Source of the DNA: GCA-002708145 sp045562755
Lineage (GTDB): Bacteria > Chloroflexota > Dehalococcoidia > Lucifugimonadales > Lucifugimonadaceae
NCBI GenBank assembly: GCA_045562755.1
Contig: JBJKVF010000004.1
Coordinates: 1-64,000, forward strand
Direction: 5' to 3'
Length of the DNA: 64,000 bases
In this document: positions 1 through 8,119 of the stretch, one piece after another
How the letters are laid out: the number at the start of each line of letters is the position of its first letter
Position numbering within the stretch: position 1 is the stretch's first letter
Position numbers and translations under genes: made by a program
Notes under the pieces: model-generated
Told to the model about the DNA's origin: nothing
The model's database searches: none
Seen by the model: the letters and a program-made list of their open reading frames with translations, nothing else

Positions 1-106
1 AATGTGAAAATATACCTGAACTTACTTCAAGTATAAAATTATTTCATATTTCTTACAAATATAATACATGTTTTATATTTGTTCAATATTTATTCAAAAC
101 AAGTTC

Positions 107-135
107 TTGACAAGTTATCATATTAGTTTTATTAT
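107..135 (+). promoter_or_regulatory. Sigma70-type promoter for the small HTH gene
   Basis: A perfect -35 hexamer TTGACA (107-112) is followed after 17 bases by TATTAT (130-135), which fits a housekeeping sigma promoter. The next gene begins at 171, leaving a leader of about 30 bases. The match is seen directly; its use as a promoter is inferred. Confidence 0.6.
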
Positions 136-170
136 TTATTTACTAAATAAAATAAATATTGAGGTTGCTT

Positions 171-401
171 GTGGCTCGTCCAAAAACAAAAAAGATGTTA
201 GGTGCTGAAAAAAAATTACGTCGTCCATTAGAACGTGCCTTGCCTGAATTGGTAAACGAATTTGGTCTTACAGGCGCAGCTAAGCGTATTGGAGTAAGTA
301 AGGCTACTTTGAGTTATTGGTTACTTAAGCTAGATATTGAGATACGTAGAGTTGCTTTAGCTAAAGGCGAAGAAATAGAAATTCGTAGAGTTGAGAGATA
401 G
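171..401 (+). CDS. Small helix-turn-helix protein
   Basis: The protein has 76 residues when started at GTG 171, which has GAGG (161-164) six bases upstream; an in-frame TTG at 159 has no such site. Residues 29-54 (from NEFGLTGAAKRIGVSKATLS) look like a helix-turn-helix of the sort found in small DNA-binding proteins or in the N-terminus of larger regulators. The N-terminus is strongly basic. There is no sensor or effector domain, so it may act as a nucleoid or phage-type small regulator. It ends 6 bases before the convergent larB-like gene. Exact family and target are unknown. Confidence 0.6.
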   Translation: MARPKTKKMLGAEKKLRRPLERALPELVNEFGLTGAAKRIGVSKATLSYWLLKLDIEIRRVALAKGEEIEIRRVER

Positions 402-407
402 TAATCT

Positions 408-1163
408 TTATTTTTGTTTGACTATACTGGCTGCTTGATATCCTGCACCAAAGCCATTATCTATATTTACTGTTGATATTCCAGGAGAACACGAATTTAA
501 CATTGTAAGAAAAGCACTGATTCCATTTAAGTTTGCTCCATACCCAACAGAAGTCGGTAAGGCAATTATCGGAGCTTTAACTAATCCTGATAAAACACTT
601 GGAAGTGCTCCTTCCATTCCTGCAACTACTATTATTACCTTTGACTGTGATATCTCTGGAAGTCTAGTTAGAAGCCTGTGTATCCCCGCAACCCCAACAT
701 CGGTTATCATTTTTACTTTACATCCCATAAGCTCTGCAGTAATTTTTGCTTCAGTTGCAAAGGGAAGGTCGGATGTTCCCGCGGATACAATTGATATGCC
801 CTTAAGCAATTTATTAGATATATTTCTTTTATCAAGCCATATTGTTTTGGAAATTTCTGACCATTGAACGTCATTGAAGGTTTTTTTTAGTAATTTATAT
901 GTTTCTAAAGATGATCTAGTAACTAAAAAAAATTTTTCTTCTTTAAACATTTTTGTAGATATATTTAGAACTTGTTTTGGTGTTTTACTTAGACCAAATA
1001 TAACCTCCGGAAATCCAACTCGCATCTCTCTGAATAAATCTACATTTACGAAATCTGAATCAGAAAAATTTTTTTCTTTTTGCAGGATGCCTATTATTTC
1101 TTCTGGAGATACTTTTTGAGTGTATAAAAGTTCTAACAGTTCATATAATTTTTTATTTTTCAT
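408..1163 (-). CDS. larB: Nickel pincer cofactor biosynthesis protein LarB
   Basis: LarB carboxylates and hydrolyses nicotinic acid adenine dinucleotide in the first step of nickel-pincer nucleotide synthesis, the cofactor of lactate racemase and related LarA enzymes. The 251-residue length is normal. The C-terminal half is PurE-like: AGTSD at 128-132, TDVGVAGIHRLL from 154, AGMEGALPSVLSGL from 181. Cysteines at 148 and 225 (NSCSPG) lie where LarB has its functional cysteines. No larA, larC or larE is nearby, so the rest of the pathway must lie elsewhere or be missing. It converges on the HTH gene and is divergent from dnaN. Confidence 0.88.
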   Translation of the reverse strand: MKNKKLYELLELLYTQKVSPEEIIGILQKEKNFSDSDFVNVDLFREMRVGFPEVIFGLSKTPKQVLNISTKMFKEEKFFLVTRSSLETYKLLKKTFNDVQWSEISKTIWLDKRNISNKLLKGISIVSAGTSDLPFATEAKITAELMGCKVKMITDVGVAGIHRLLTRLPEISQSKVIIVVAGMEGALPSVLSGLVKAPIIALPTSVGYGANLNGISAFLTMLNSCSPGISTVNIDNGFGAGYQAASIVKQK

Positions 1164-1317
1164 TTATTAAATTTTCGGATAATTATATATCTATATTATG
1201 TATTATAATTTTAATCAACTGTAGTATCATATATTAAAAATGATGTTAAATCAGAATAAATATGTTATATATATACCATAAAGAATTTAAAGAAATTACT
1301 ATTTTGTAAGGAGTGTC

Positions 1318-2442
1318 ATGCAAGTAACATGCTTGAAAGAAAATCTTAGTAAAGGTCTATCCAATATAAGTAGAGCTGTGGCTACACGTGCAACATTACC
1401 AGTCACTCAAAACGTATTACTTGAAAGTGATAATGGACAACTAAAATTGACGGCTACAAATACCGAAATATCTATAAGTACTTGGATAGGTGCCCAGATT
1501 GATGGAGAAGCAAAGGTTACAATACCTGCTAGAATGCTAAATGATTTCATCAATTCTCTTCCTGAAGAAAATGTACACATGGAGTTTTTTACTGAACCTG
1601 TGGGTTTAAAAATAAAATGTGGACAATTTAATGCGAATATAAATGGTATTTCTGCAGAGGAATTCCCCCCAATTCCCTCAGTTGACGATTCTAAATCTGT
1701 TTCTATTCCCTGCAATGTTCTAAAATCTGCCTTGGAAAGGGTAGTTTTTGCTGCTGCAACTGATGATTCCAGGCCTGTATTAACTGGAGTGAATTTTGAA
1801 CTAGATAAATCAGGATTTACAATTGCAGCTGCAGATGGTTTTAGACTTGCTGTAGAAAAAGTTGATTTTGAAACAGAAATTAATGAGCCTGTCAAAGTTA
1901 TAATTCCAGCAAAAACATTAATAGAACTTGAAAGGCTTTTGGTTGATTCTAGTTCAAATGTAGAGCTAGCCATTAATGCAAATGGAAGGTCAGCTAGATT
2001 CAAGCTAGACAACTCTGAGGTTGTAACGTCATTAGTTCAAGGGACATTTCCAGATTATGACAAGCTTATTCCAGATGAATTTTCTACAAAAGCCGAAGTT
2101 GGTTTATCTCAGATAATACAAGCTACTAGAGCAGCTTCAATTTTTGCTAGAGATGGAAGTGGAATAATCAGATTATTAATTTCAAACCACGAAAATGGAA
2201 AGTTGAAAATTATTTCTAGGGCGGAAGAAGTTGGTTCAAACGAAAATAATATTCAGGCAGATGTGCAAGGGGAAGATTCTAAAGTTGCATTTAATAGCAG
2301 ATTTTTACTTGATGTATTAAGTGTTTTTAATTCCGAAAAAATTATTTTAGAGACTAATACTCCTTCAAGTCCCGGAGTATTTAAATCTATTGATAACCCT
2401 GGATATACTCATGTGATTATGCCTATGTTTGTTCAATGGTAG
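1318..2442 (+). CDS. dnaN: DNA polymerase III beta sliding clamp
   Basis: The beta clamp dimerises into a ring around DNA and tethers the replicative polymerase; it also binds MutL, UmuC and other partners. The 374-residue length is standard, with three successive clamp domains of roughly 120 residues. It ends in the typical HVIMPMFVQW tail, comparable to the usual MPMR(L/I). A strong AAGGAG ribosome site lies just before the ATG at 1318. dnaA and recF are not adjacent, and I saw no cluster of DnaA boxes upstream, so this is not obviously the replication origin. Confidence 0.97.
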   Translation: MQVTCLKENLSKGLSNISRAVATRATLPVTQNVLLESDNGQLKLTATNTEISISTWIGAQIDGEAKVTIPARMLNDFINSLPEENVHMEFFTEPVGLKIKCGQFNANINGISAEEFPPIPSVDDSKSVSIPCNVLKSALERVVFAAATDDSRPVLTGVNFELDKSGFTIAAADGFRLAVEKVDFETEINEPVKVIIPAKTLIELERLLVDSSSNVELAINANGRSARFKLDNSEVVTSLVQGTFPDYDKLIPDEFSTKAEVGLSQIIQATRAASIFARDGSGIIRLLISNHENGKLKIISRAEEVGSNENNIQADVQGEDSKVAFNSRFLLDVLSVFNSEKIILETNTPSSPGVFKSIDNPGYTHVIMPMFVQW

Positions 2443-2479
2443 ATCATAATCAATAAATTTGCTTTTCATGGCACTATTT

Positions 2480-2525
2480 GATACTTAGTATCATTTTTTT
2501 TGTTAGTTTTTATGTATACTTAGTA
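2480..2525 (+). promoter_or_regulatory. Two ATACTTAGTA repeats before the metal-importer operon
   Basis: The ten bases ATACTTAGTA occur at 2481-2490 and again at 2516-2525, in direct orientation 35 bases apart, in the gap between dnaN and the ABC ATPase gene. The first copy sits in a perfect dyad, GATACT-T-AGTATC (2480-2492). It is followed by eight Ts, so it could also act as a weak dnaN terminator. Position and symmetry suggest an operator for a metal-responsive repressor. The repeats are seen; the role is inferred. Confidence 0.4.
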
Positions 2526-2567
2526 CTTAATTATGACTTGGAATCTTAAGAAAAAATTATATATATA

Positions 2568-3338
2568 ATGGAAACAAAATCAAATATATGTTGCATAGAA
2601 GTTGATAATTGCTGTGTTGAATATAATAATATTCTTGCATTAGACAATGTTTCTTTCAAAATTAACAAAGGTTCTTTTGTTGGAGTTTTAGGACCCAATG
2701 GGGGAGGGAAGAGCACATTATTTAACTCTATAGCAGGTTTAGAAAATATTACTCATGGCAAAATCTCTATAAATGGTAAAAGTCCTAAGGAGAGTATGGG
2801 CAAGATAAGCTATGTCCCTCAAAAAGAAATGATTAATTGGAAATTTCCTCTTTCAGTAACAGATGTAGTTTCTCAAGGCAAAATTAGAGGAGGTAAATTT
2901 CTTAGCATGCTTGGTTTTTCAAATGATTTAGTCGAAGATTCCTTGAAGAAAGTTAATATGTTTGTAAAAAGAAATGAGATGATTGGCAGTTTATCTGGCG
3001 GTGAAAAACAAAGAACATTTATAGCTAGAGCATTGGCTCAAGAGTCAGAAATATTATTATTAGATGAAGCTTTTAGTGGGGTAGATTATGGTTCCCAAGA
3101 AGATATATCAGATGTTCTTAAATTATTAACTTCCGAAAATAAAACGGTTCTTATGTCTACACATGACCTTAATAGTTTATCTGACAGATTTGATAAGGTC
3201 TTATGCTTGAATGGTCATATTTGTGCCTACGGTAGCCCTAATGAAGTACTAAGCAGTTCAGTTATAGCTGAACTATATGGTGTGCATAAAGGCAAATTGA
3301 TTGATCATAAAATTGGAAATCATAATAATGTTTTATGA
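2568..3338 (+). CDS. Zn/Mn-type ABC transporter ATPase (ZnuC/MntB family)
   Basis: This is the ATP-hydrolysing subunit of a cluster-9 metal ion importer. At 256 residues it has Walker A GPNGGGKST, signature LSGGEKQR, Walker B ILLLDEAFSG (DEA rather than the common DEP) and the switch histidine in STHD. The N-terminus carries two cysteine pairs (C8-C9 and C15-C16), unusual for the family and possibly metal-reactive. It overlaps the permease gene by 11 bases. The substrate-binding lipoprotein is not here; the best candidate is at 58.7-59.8 kb, next to a broken Fur-family gene. Zinc versus manganese cannot be decided from sequence. Confidence 0.88.
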   Translation: METKSNICCIEVDNCCVEYNNILALDNVSFKINKGSFVGVLGPNGGGKSTLFNSIAGLENITHGKISINGKSPKESMGKISYVPQKEMINWKFPLSVTDVVSQGKIRGGKFLSMLGFSNDLVEDSLKKVNMFVKRNEMIGSLSGGEKQRTFIARALAQESEILLLDEAFSGVDYGSQEDISDVLKLLTSENKTVLMSTHDLNSLSDRFDKVLCLNGHICAYGSPNEVLSSSVIAELYGVHKGKLIDHKIGNHNNVL

Positions 3339-4152
3339 ACTAATAATTGAACCATTAACATATAATTTTTATTGGCAAGCTATGATGGTTTGTGTATTGA
3401 TAGGAACAGTTTGTCCGCTACTTGGAGCATTTGTAATTAATCGTGAATTAGGATTCATGGGAGATGCTATGGCTCATTCAGTTTTACCGGGTATGATTAT
3501 AGCTTTTTCATTAGGAATAAACCCTTTATTCGGAGCTATACCTAATGCTATTTTTATAGCACTGTTAATAGGTTTTTTTGTGAGGAGATATCAAGTTTCA
3601 GCTGATACATCTATTGGAATAATTTTTTCTTTTCTTTTTTCTTTAGGATTGGTAATAATGTCATTAATAGGCGGTACTAAAATTAATTTAGAGGAAATAT
3701 TAATTGGCCAGGTACTCAGTATAAGTAGATTAGACATATTAATTACTTTTTTATTATCTATTGCAGTAATTTCAACAACTCTTATTTTCTATAGGCCTTT
3801 AGTCTATATTAGTTTCGATTATTACGGAGCAACTGTTTCAGGTATACCATCAGAAAAACTTGATTACTTATTACTTATATTGCTCTCTATAGTGATTGTA
3901 GTTTCGCTTCCGGTAGTGGGGATAATATTGGTCATTGGGCTACTTATAACCCCTGCCGCAACTGCTAGCCTATTAGTTAAGAGGTTCAGTAATATAATTA
4001 TTTTGGGCGTAATTTTTGGAATAGTATCTTCTGTTATTGGATTATATGTTTCCTTTCATTTAGATATACCTTCTGGTCCAACTATATGTATGACTTCTAC
4101 AGCGATATTTTTTCTTGCTTTATCTAAAGTGACTATATTGAATAAAAAATAA
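3328..4152 (+). CDS. Zn/Mn-type ABC transporter permease (ZnuB/MntC family)
   Basis: This integral membrane permease forms the translocation path of the importer with the preceding ATPase. It has about 8-9 hydrophobic segments and family landmarks such as RELGFMGDAMAHSVLPG near the N-terminus and LLVIGLLITPAATA-like sequence in the C-terminal half. I place the start at ATG 3328 (275 residues), which overlaps the ATPase stop and lies downstream of GGAAA; the in-frame TTG at 3301 would add nine polar residues. The ABC-3 family covers Zn, Mn and Fe, so the substrate is left open. Confidence 0.88.
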   Translation: MFYELIIEPLTYNFYWQAMMVCVLIGTVCPLLGAFVINRELGFMGDAMAHSVLPGMIIAFSLGINPLFGAIPNAIFIALLIGFFVRRYQVSADTSIGIIFSFLFSLGLVIMSLIGGTKINLEEILIGQVLSISRLDILITFLLSIAVISTTLIFYRPLVYISFDYYGATVSGIPSEKLDYLLLILLSIVIVVSLPVVGIILVIGLLITPAATASLLVKRFSNIIILGVIFGIVSSVIGLYVSFHLDIPSGPTICMTSTAIFFLALSKVTILNKK

Positions 4153-4167
4153 TTTTATCGAACTATT

Positions 4168-5622
4168 TTATCCAACTCTAACTCGTTCTTCTGGATAAGA
4201 AATTTTATCTTCTTGATTTTCTTTAGACATAAACAATACTAATGTTATTGGCCCAAATCTACCAGTAAACATAGCTATAGATAATATTATTTGCCCACCT
4301 ACACCATAATTGCCTGTTTCGCCAATTGACCAACCACATGTTGCAAATGCTGAAACAACCTCAAAAATAGATTCTTTATAATTCGAGTTTGGTTCAAAGG
4401 TTTGAAATAAGATAATTAGTATCATAATACTTATGATTGCAGTTGATCCTACGGCCATAGATTTCAAAATATCAAAAGAATTTATTCTTCTTTTAGCAAA
4501 AGATATATTTTCTTTACCCCTAAATATCGAATAAGTTGCAATTAGTATGATCATCAAAGTGTTGACTTTTATACCTCCAGCTACAGAAGAGGTTGTACCT
4601 CCAATAAACATGAGAAGAGCGGAAATATTTATATTAGAGTTGCTAAGATTTCCATAATCTGAACTTGAAAAACCTGAAGTTCTATTTACTGAATGGAATA
4701 ATGATTGAGAAATTTTAGCGCTAATTTTTTCACTACCAATAGTATTGGAATTATTAAATTCAATTATAAAAAAACTAATAAATCCTACTAGTAAGGAAAT
4801 AGTTGTTCCAATTACTACTAATTTAGTGTCAAGACTGAATAAGCTAAATTTTTTTTTTGAAATAATATTAGCAAGAGTTGCATAACTTAATGATCCTAGT
4901 AATATCATGATGGATACAGTAGATAAAAATATCAAATCATTTGAAAAACCAATTAAACTACTACCTCCAATTTTTGCATCTGGAAATATTTCAAAACCAG
5001 CATTGTTAAAAGAAGATATTGATAAGAAAATACTCTGATAAAGTGTTTGACTAAATGATATCCCATCCCACAATGGAGTAAAAAAATTCCACTTAGCAAA
5101 AAAAATTATAGATCCAACTATTTGAATAAAGACAGCAACTAAAATAATATTTCTTGCCATAGAAGAAATTACTCCAAGTCTATTTTCACCTAGCCCTGTC
5201 CTAGTAATCATTCTATTTTGTAATTTGTGACCACTACTCAATAAAAGAAGAAAGGCTATTCCAGTAATAAACCCTAATCCCCCAACAAAAATTAAAATAC
5301 CAATCACTACTTCTCCAAAAGTTGACCAGTAATTGTCTGTGCTTACAACTATTAGACCTGTACCCGTAATAGCTGAAATAGAGGTAAATAATGATATATT
5401 ATATGATGTAAATTTATTGCTCTCTGATGCTATTGGTAGAGACAACAGAATACCTCCAATAATTGCAAACGCAAAAAAACTATAAACTAGAATCAATGGA
5501 GAAGTTGGGCCTCTAAGTGATACTTTACGTTTCTCAACCTGTGTGACAATAGGAGATAATTCAGACTTTCTAGGTCTTCGTACAATATTTTCTATATTTA
5601 ATTTATCTTTGTTATTGTTCAA
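4168..5622 (-). CDS. trkH: Potassium uptake protein, TrkH/KtrB family
   Basis: This is the membrane subunit of a potassium importer. The 484 residues show the fourfold membrane-pore-membrane pattern. Pore loops can be seen in ISAITGTGLIVVST, SSFNNAGFEIF, RTSGFSSSDYGN and SAFATCGWSIGETG, each with the selectivity-filter glycine. A polar N-terminal tail of about 45 residues precedes the first membrane helix. Its usual cytosolic NAD-binding regulator (TrkA/KtrA) is not in this window. The gene converges on the metal permease, with 15 bases between the stop codons. Confidence 0.92.
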   Translation of the reverse strand: MNNNKDKLNIENIVRRPRKSELSPIVTQVEKRKVSLRGPTSPLILVYSFFAFAIIGGILLSLPIASESNKFTSYNISLFTSISAITGTGLIVVSTDNYWSTFGEVVIGILIFVGGLGFITGIAFLLLLSSGHKLQNRMITRTGLGENRLGVISSMARNIILVAVFIQIVGSIIFFAKWNFFTPLWDGISFSQTLYQSIFLSISSFNNAGFEIFPDAKIGGSSLIGFSNDLIFLSTVSIMILLGSLSYATLANIISKKKFSLFSLDTKLVVIGTTISLLVGFISFFIIEFNNSNTIGSEKISAKISQSLFHSVNRTSGFSSSDYGNLSNSNINISALLMFIGGTTSSVAGGIKVNTLMIILIATYSIFRGKENISFAKRRINSFDILKSMAVGSTAIISIMILIILFQTFEPNSNYKESIFEVVSAFATCGWSIGETGNYGVGGQIILSIAMFTGRFGPITLVLFMSKENQEDKISYPEERVRVG

Positions 5623-5692
5623 TTATAGTAAGCTTTTAGTTTATTTTAAATCTCTATGTTGGATATACTAATTCTTAAAAGTCTAATTTTTT

Positions 5693-6007
5693 ATGTCCAA
5701 AAGAATAATTATAATTTTATCATTACTTTTATTACTAATAACCTTGTTAATCCTATCATCTAGTAACAATAATAGTGATGTTATAGAAGGTAGAATAATA
5801 GACTTTGAGCAAACATCAATAACAACATTTTCTTACATTAAAATTGTTGATTTAAAAGGAAAGTATTGGGAATTTTATAGTGATAAAGAGTTTATAGGTT
5901 TTTTTCCATCTCATTTACAAGAACACATAATACAAGATGAAACTCTCGAGATTAAATATGAAATACATAAAGATGGGAAAAATTACATTATTGATATATG
6001 GGACTAG
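5693..6007 (+). CDS. Small membrane-anchored or secreted protein, unknown
   Basis: The protein has 104 residues. Residues 5-23 form a hydrophobic helix (signal anchor or uncleaved signal), followed by about 80 polar residues predicted to lie outside the membrane, with alternating beta-strand-like sequence (IIDFEQTSITTFSYIKIVDL). No lipobox, cysteine or known motif was recognised. Its 3' end overlaps the convergent lipoprotein gene by 20 bases. It starts 70 bases from the divergent trkH. No function is proposed. Confidence 0.55.
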   Translation: MSKRIIIILSLLLLLITLLILSSSNNNSDVIEGRIIDFEQTSITTFSYIKIVDLKGKYWEFYSDKEFIGFFPSHLQEHIIQDETLEIKYEIHKDGKNYIIDIWD

Positions 6008-6851
6008 ATTTCATTGATTCTTCAATTTCCTCAATGGTAACAAAACCTTCAAATCTATCAGTAATAGTGCCATTGTTATTTATAAAAAAAGTCCATGGTT
6101 CAGTTGCAAGTTCCCAATCAAAGATTATCTTAGCTTGTTTACCAACACTGTAATCACCTGACAAAACCATTTCATTAGGATTATCAAAAATTTCTACATG
6201 GATAAAATCAATATTATTTGAGTACTTATCGGCAAGTAAGGAGAGCGCATTTATCTGGGGACCACAAGTTTTTGTAAAACAAAAACCAGGAGTCGAAAAA
6301 GATATTATAATAGGCCTATTATTTGCCAAGGAATTCACAAGATTGTTTTTATATAGTCTTAGATCTGGCTCTACAGTACTACTTATTTGTTTTAATTCTT
6401 CTATCGTTTGGGCTGTTTTAGTGTTAGTAATTGGAGCTTTTTCACCAATATTAGGGGCCTCTGTTTTTGACTTAACAGTTACCGCTGATTCTGCGTAATA
6501 TGAAATTTCATCAACTGAGTAGGAAAAATTAATTTTCCAATAACCTGGTTTATCAAAATCAAGATAAGTTGTATAAATTCCTCCCTTTACTGGCCATTTT
6601 CTCCACTTAACATTATTTTGTTTTTTTTTCTCTGTACATTCATAAGCACAATATTCTATAATTACTTTTTCTGATAATTCATAAACCGGTTCATTGTTTT
6701 CATTAATAATCACAAATGGTAATCTTGATTCTCCTACTCCTAAATCACTAGCAAGTATTCGAACATTAACATCTACTTGCTTTTCGCTAGATATGCATCC
6801 AAAACTAATAAGAATTAGAATAAGCAAGCTTAATATTTGATAAATACGCAT
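5988..6851 (-). CDS. Thioredoxin-fold lipoprotein
   Basis: This is a 287-residue exported lipoprotein: hydrophobic residues 5-18 followed by the lipobox ISFGC (C19). Residues 25-130 look like an all-beta domain. Residues from about 150 resemble a thioredoxin-like (TlpA/AhpC-type) fold, with SFSTPGFCFTKTCGPQ carrying two cysteines spaced C-x4-C instead of CxxC, and a cis-Pro-like TEPWTFFINNNG. It could reduce or oxidise exported proteins or be a peroxiredoxin relative. The lgt gene needed for lipid attachment is at 20.6 kb. Fold moderately sure, role unsure. Confidence 0.7.
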   Translation of the reverse strand: MRIYQILSLLILILISFGCISSEKQVDVNVRILASDLGVGESRLPFVIINENNEPVYELSEKVIIEYCAYECTEKKKQNNVKWRKWPVKGGIYTTYLDFDKPGYWKINFSYSVDEISYYAESAVTVKSKTEAPNIGEKAPITNTKTAQTIEELKQISSTVEPDLRLYKNNLVNSLANNRPIIISFSTPGFCFTKTCGPQINALSLLADKYSNNIDFIHVEIFDNPNEMVLSGDYSVGKQAKIIFDWELATEPWTFFINNNGTITDRFEGFVTIEEIEESMKSSPIYQ

Positions 6852-6948
6852 AATATATAAATAATTTTACATTTTTTTCTATGTTTATTTATAAAAAAGT
6901 AGTAATCTTTATAATGTTTAAATAATTATTTTTATGTAAAGTAATCAC

Positions 6949-8119
6949 ATGGCAAAATCTTCAGGCAAAATTCAAACTATTGAGATCAGATTTTTAGAAG
7001 CTGAGTTAGAAAATTCTTTTGGTTGGTCACAGAGATGGACATCATCAAGAAGTATTATAATTATGAGGCTGAAAACTACTGAAAATTATGTTGGTTGGGG
7101 TGAAACTTATGGATCGTACAATACATGTTTAGAGATGGCATCCTTAGCAAAATTAATTATTGGAGAAGAATCAGAAAATATTAACAAAATAAATAATATG
7201 GTTTTTGATCAAACATTTCAAAGTCATGGGTTTGCTGGATCAGCTTCATCTTTTATAAGTGCATTAGACATTGCTTTGTATGATATTAGAGGTAAATTTC
7301 TTAATGAGCCTATATCTACACTTCTAGGTGGAAGTTTGAAAAGAGATATTCCTGTTTATGCTACAGGCTTATACTATCTTGAAAATTTTCCTATAAAGCC
7401 CCATATAGATGAAGCTTTAGGATATGTTGAGGAAGGTTTTACTGGGATGAAAATGAAGGTTGGGGGCTTGAACATTAATGATGATGTAAAAAGAGTTAAA
7501 CAAACTAGAGATGCAATTGGTCCAAATATTAAACTTATGATTGATGCAAATGAGGCTTATGACAAAAGAACTGCAATAGAGATGGCAGAACTGGTTCAAA
7601 GCAGTAATATAACTTGGTTTGAAGAACCTTGCCCATCTAGAGACTTTTACAGTAATGGGTATGTAACAAAAAACTCTAAAATTCCTATTTCAGGAGGTGA
7701 GTCACTTCGCACAAGTCTTGAGTTTTCTAGGGTAATTTCAGAAAATATTTTTGATATTATACAACCTGATATTTGTTCAGTTGGTGGAGTATCTGAAATG
7801 AGAAAAGTTGGTAATATGGCTAATGCATTTGGAGTAAAAATAAATCCTCATTTTTGGGGTACTGGTATAAGTTTTGCAGCTGTATTACACTGTATGTCGG
7901 TTCAACCTATTTTAAATAACAGTCAAATAAATGCTCCTTATGAAAATCAATCAGTATTAGAATTTGACCAAACTCCTCAATCCCATTAGAGATGAATTGA
8001 CCAATAGGTTCATACTTAAGAATAGTTCGATAGAAGTTCCTAAAAAACCTGGTTTAGGTATAGAAATTAACGAAGAAGTTTTAGATAAATATCTTAAAGG
8101 AGAAATAATAAATGTCTAA
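6949..8119 (+). pseudogene. Enolase-superfamily enzyme (mandelate racemase type), frameshifted near its 3' end
   Basis: The main frame runs to a stop at 7989 (346 residues) and holds the complete active site of the mandelate racemase subgroup: K168-M-K170, metal ligands D199, E225 and E251, and the D274/H301 dyad. The last 8 codons are nonsense. One extra base near 7975-7978 moves the real C-terminus into another frame, which reads NPIRDELTNRF and later PKKPGLGIEINEEVLDKYL, the usual family ending, to a stop at 8117-8119. That stop overlaps the next gene by 8 bases. The lesion may be a true mutation or an assembly error. Substrate unknown; probably racemisation, epimerisation or dehydration of a sugar acid. 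Confidence 0.85.

Noticed and set aside
1164..1317. Replication origin next to dnaN
   Set aside because: No DnaA-box cluster (TTATCCACA-like) or dnaA gene is seen in the gap.
1407..2012. 201-residue open frame on the minus strand inside dnaN
   Set aside because: It is fully antisense to the conserved beta clamp, has low-complexity Ser-rich sequence, and shows no ribosome site or family resemblance.
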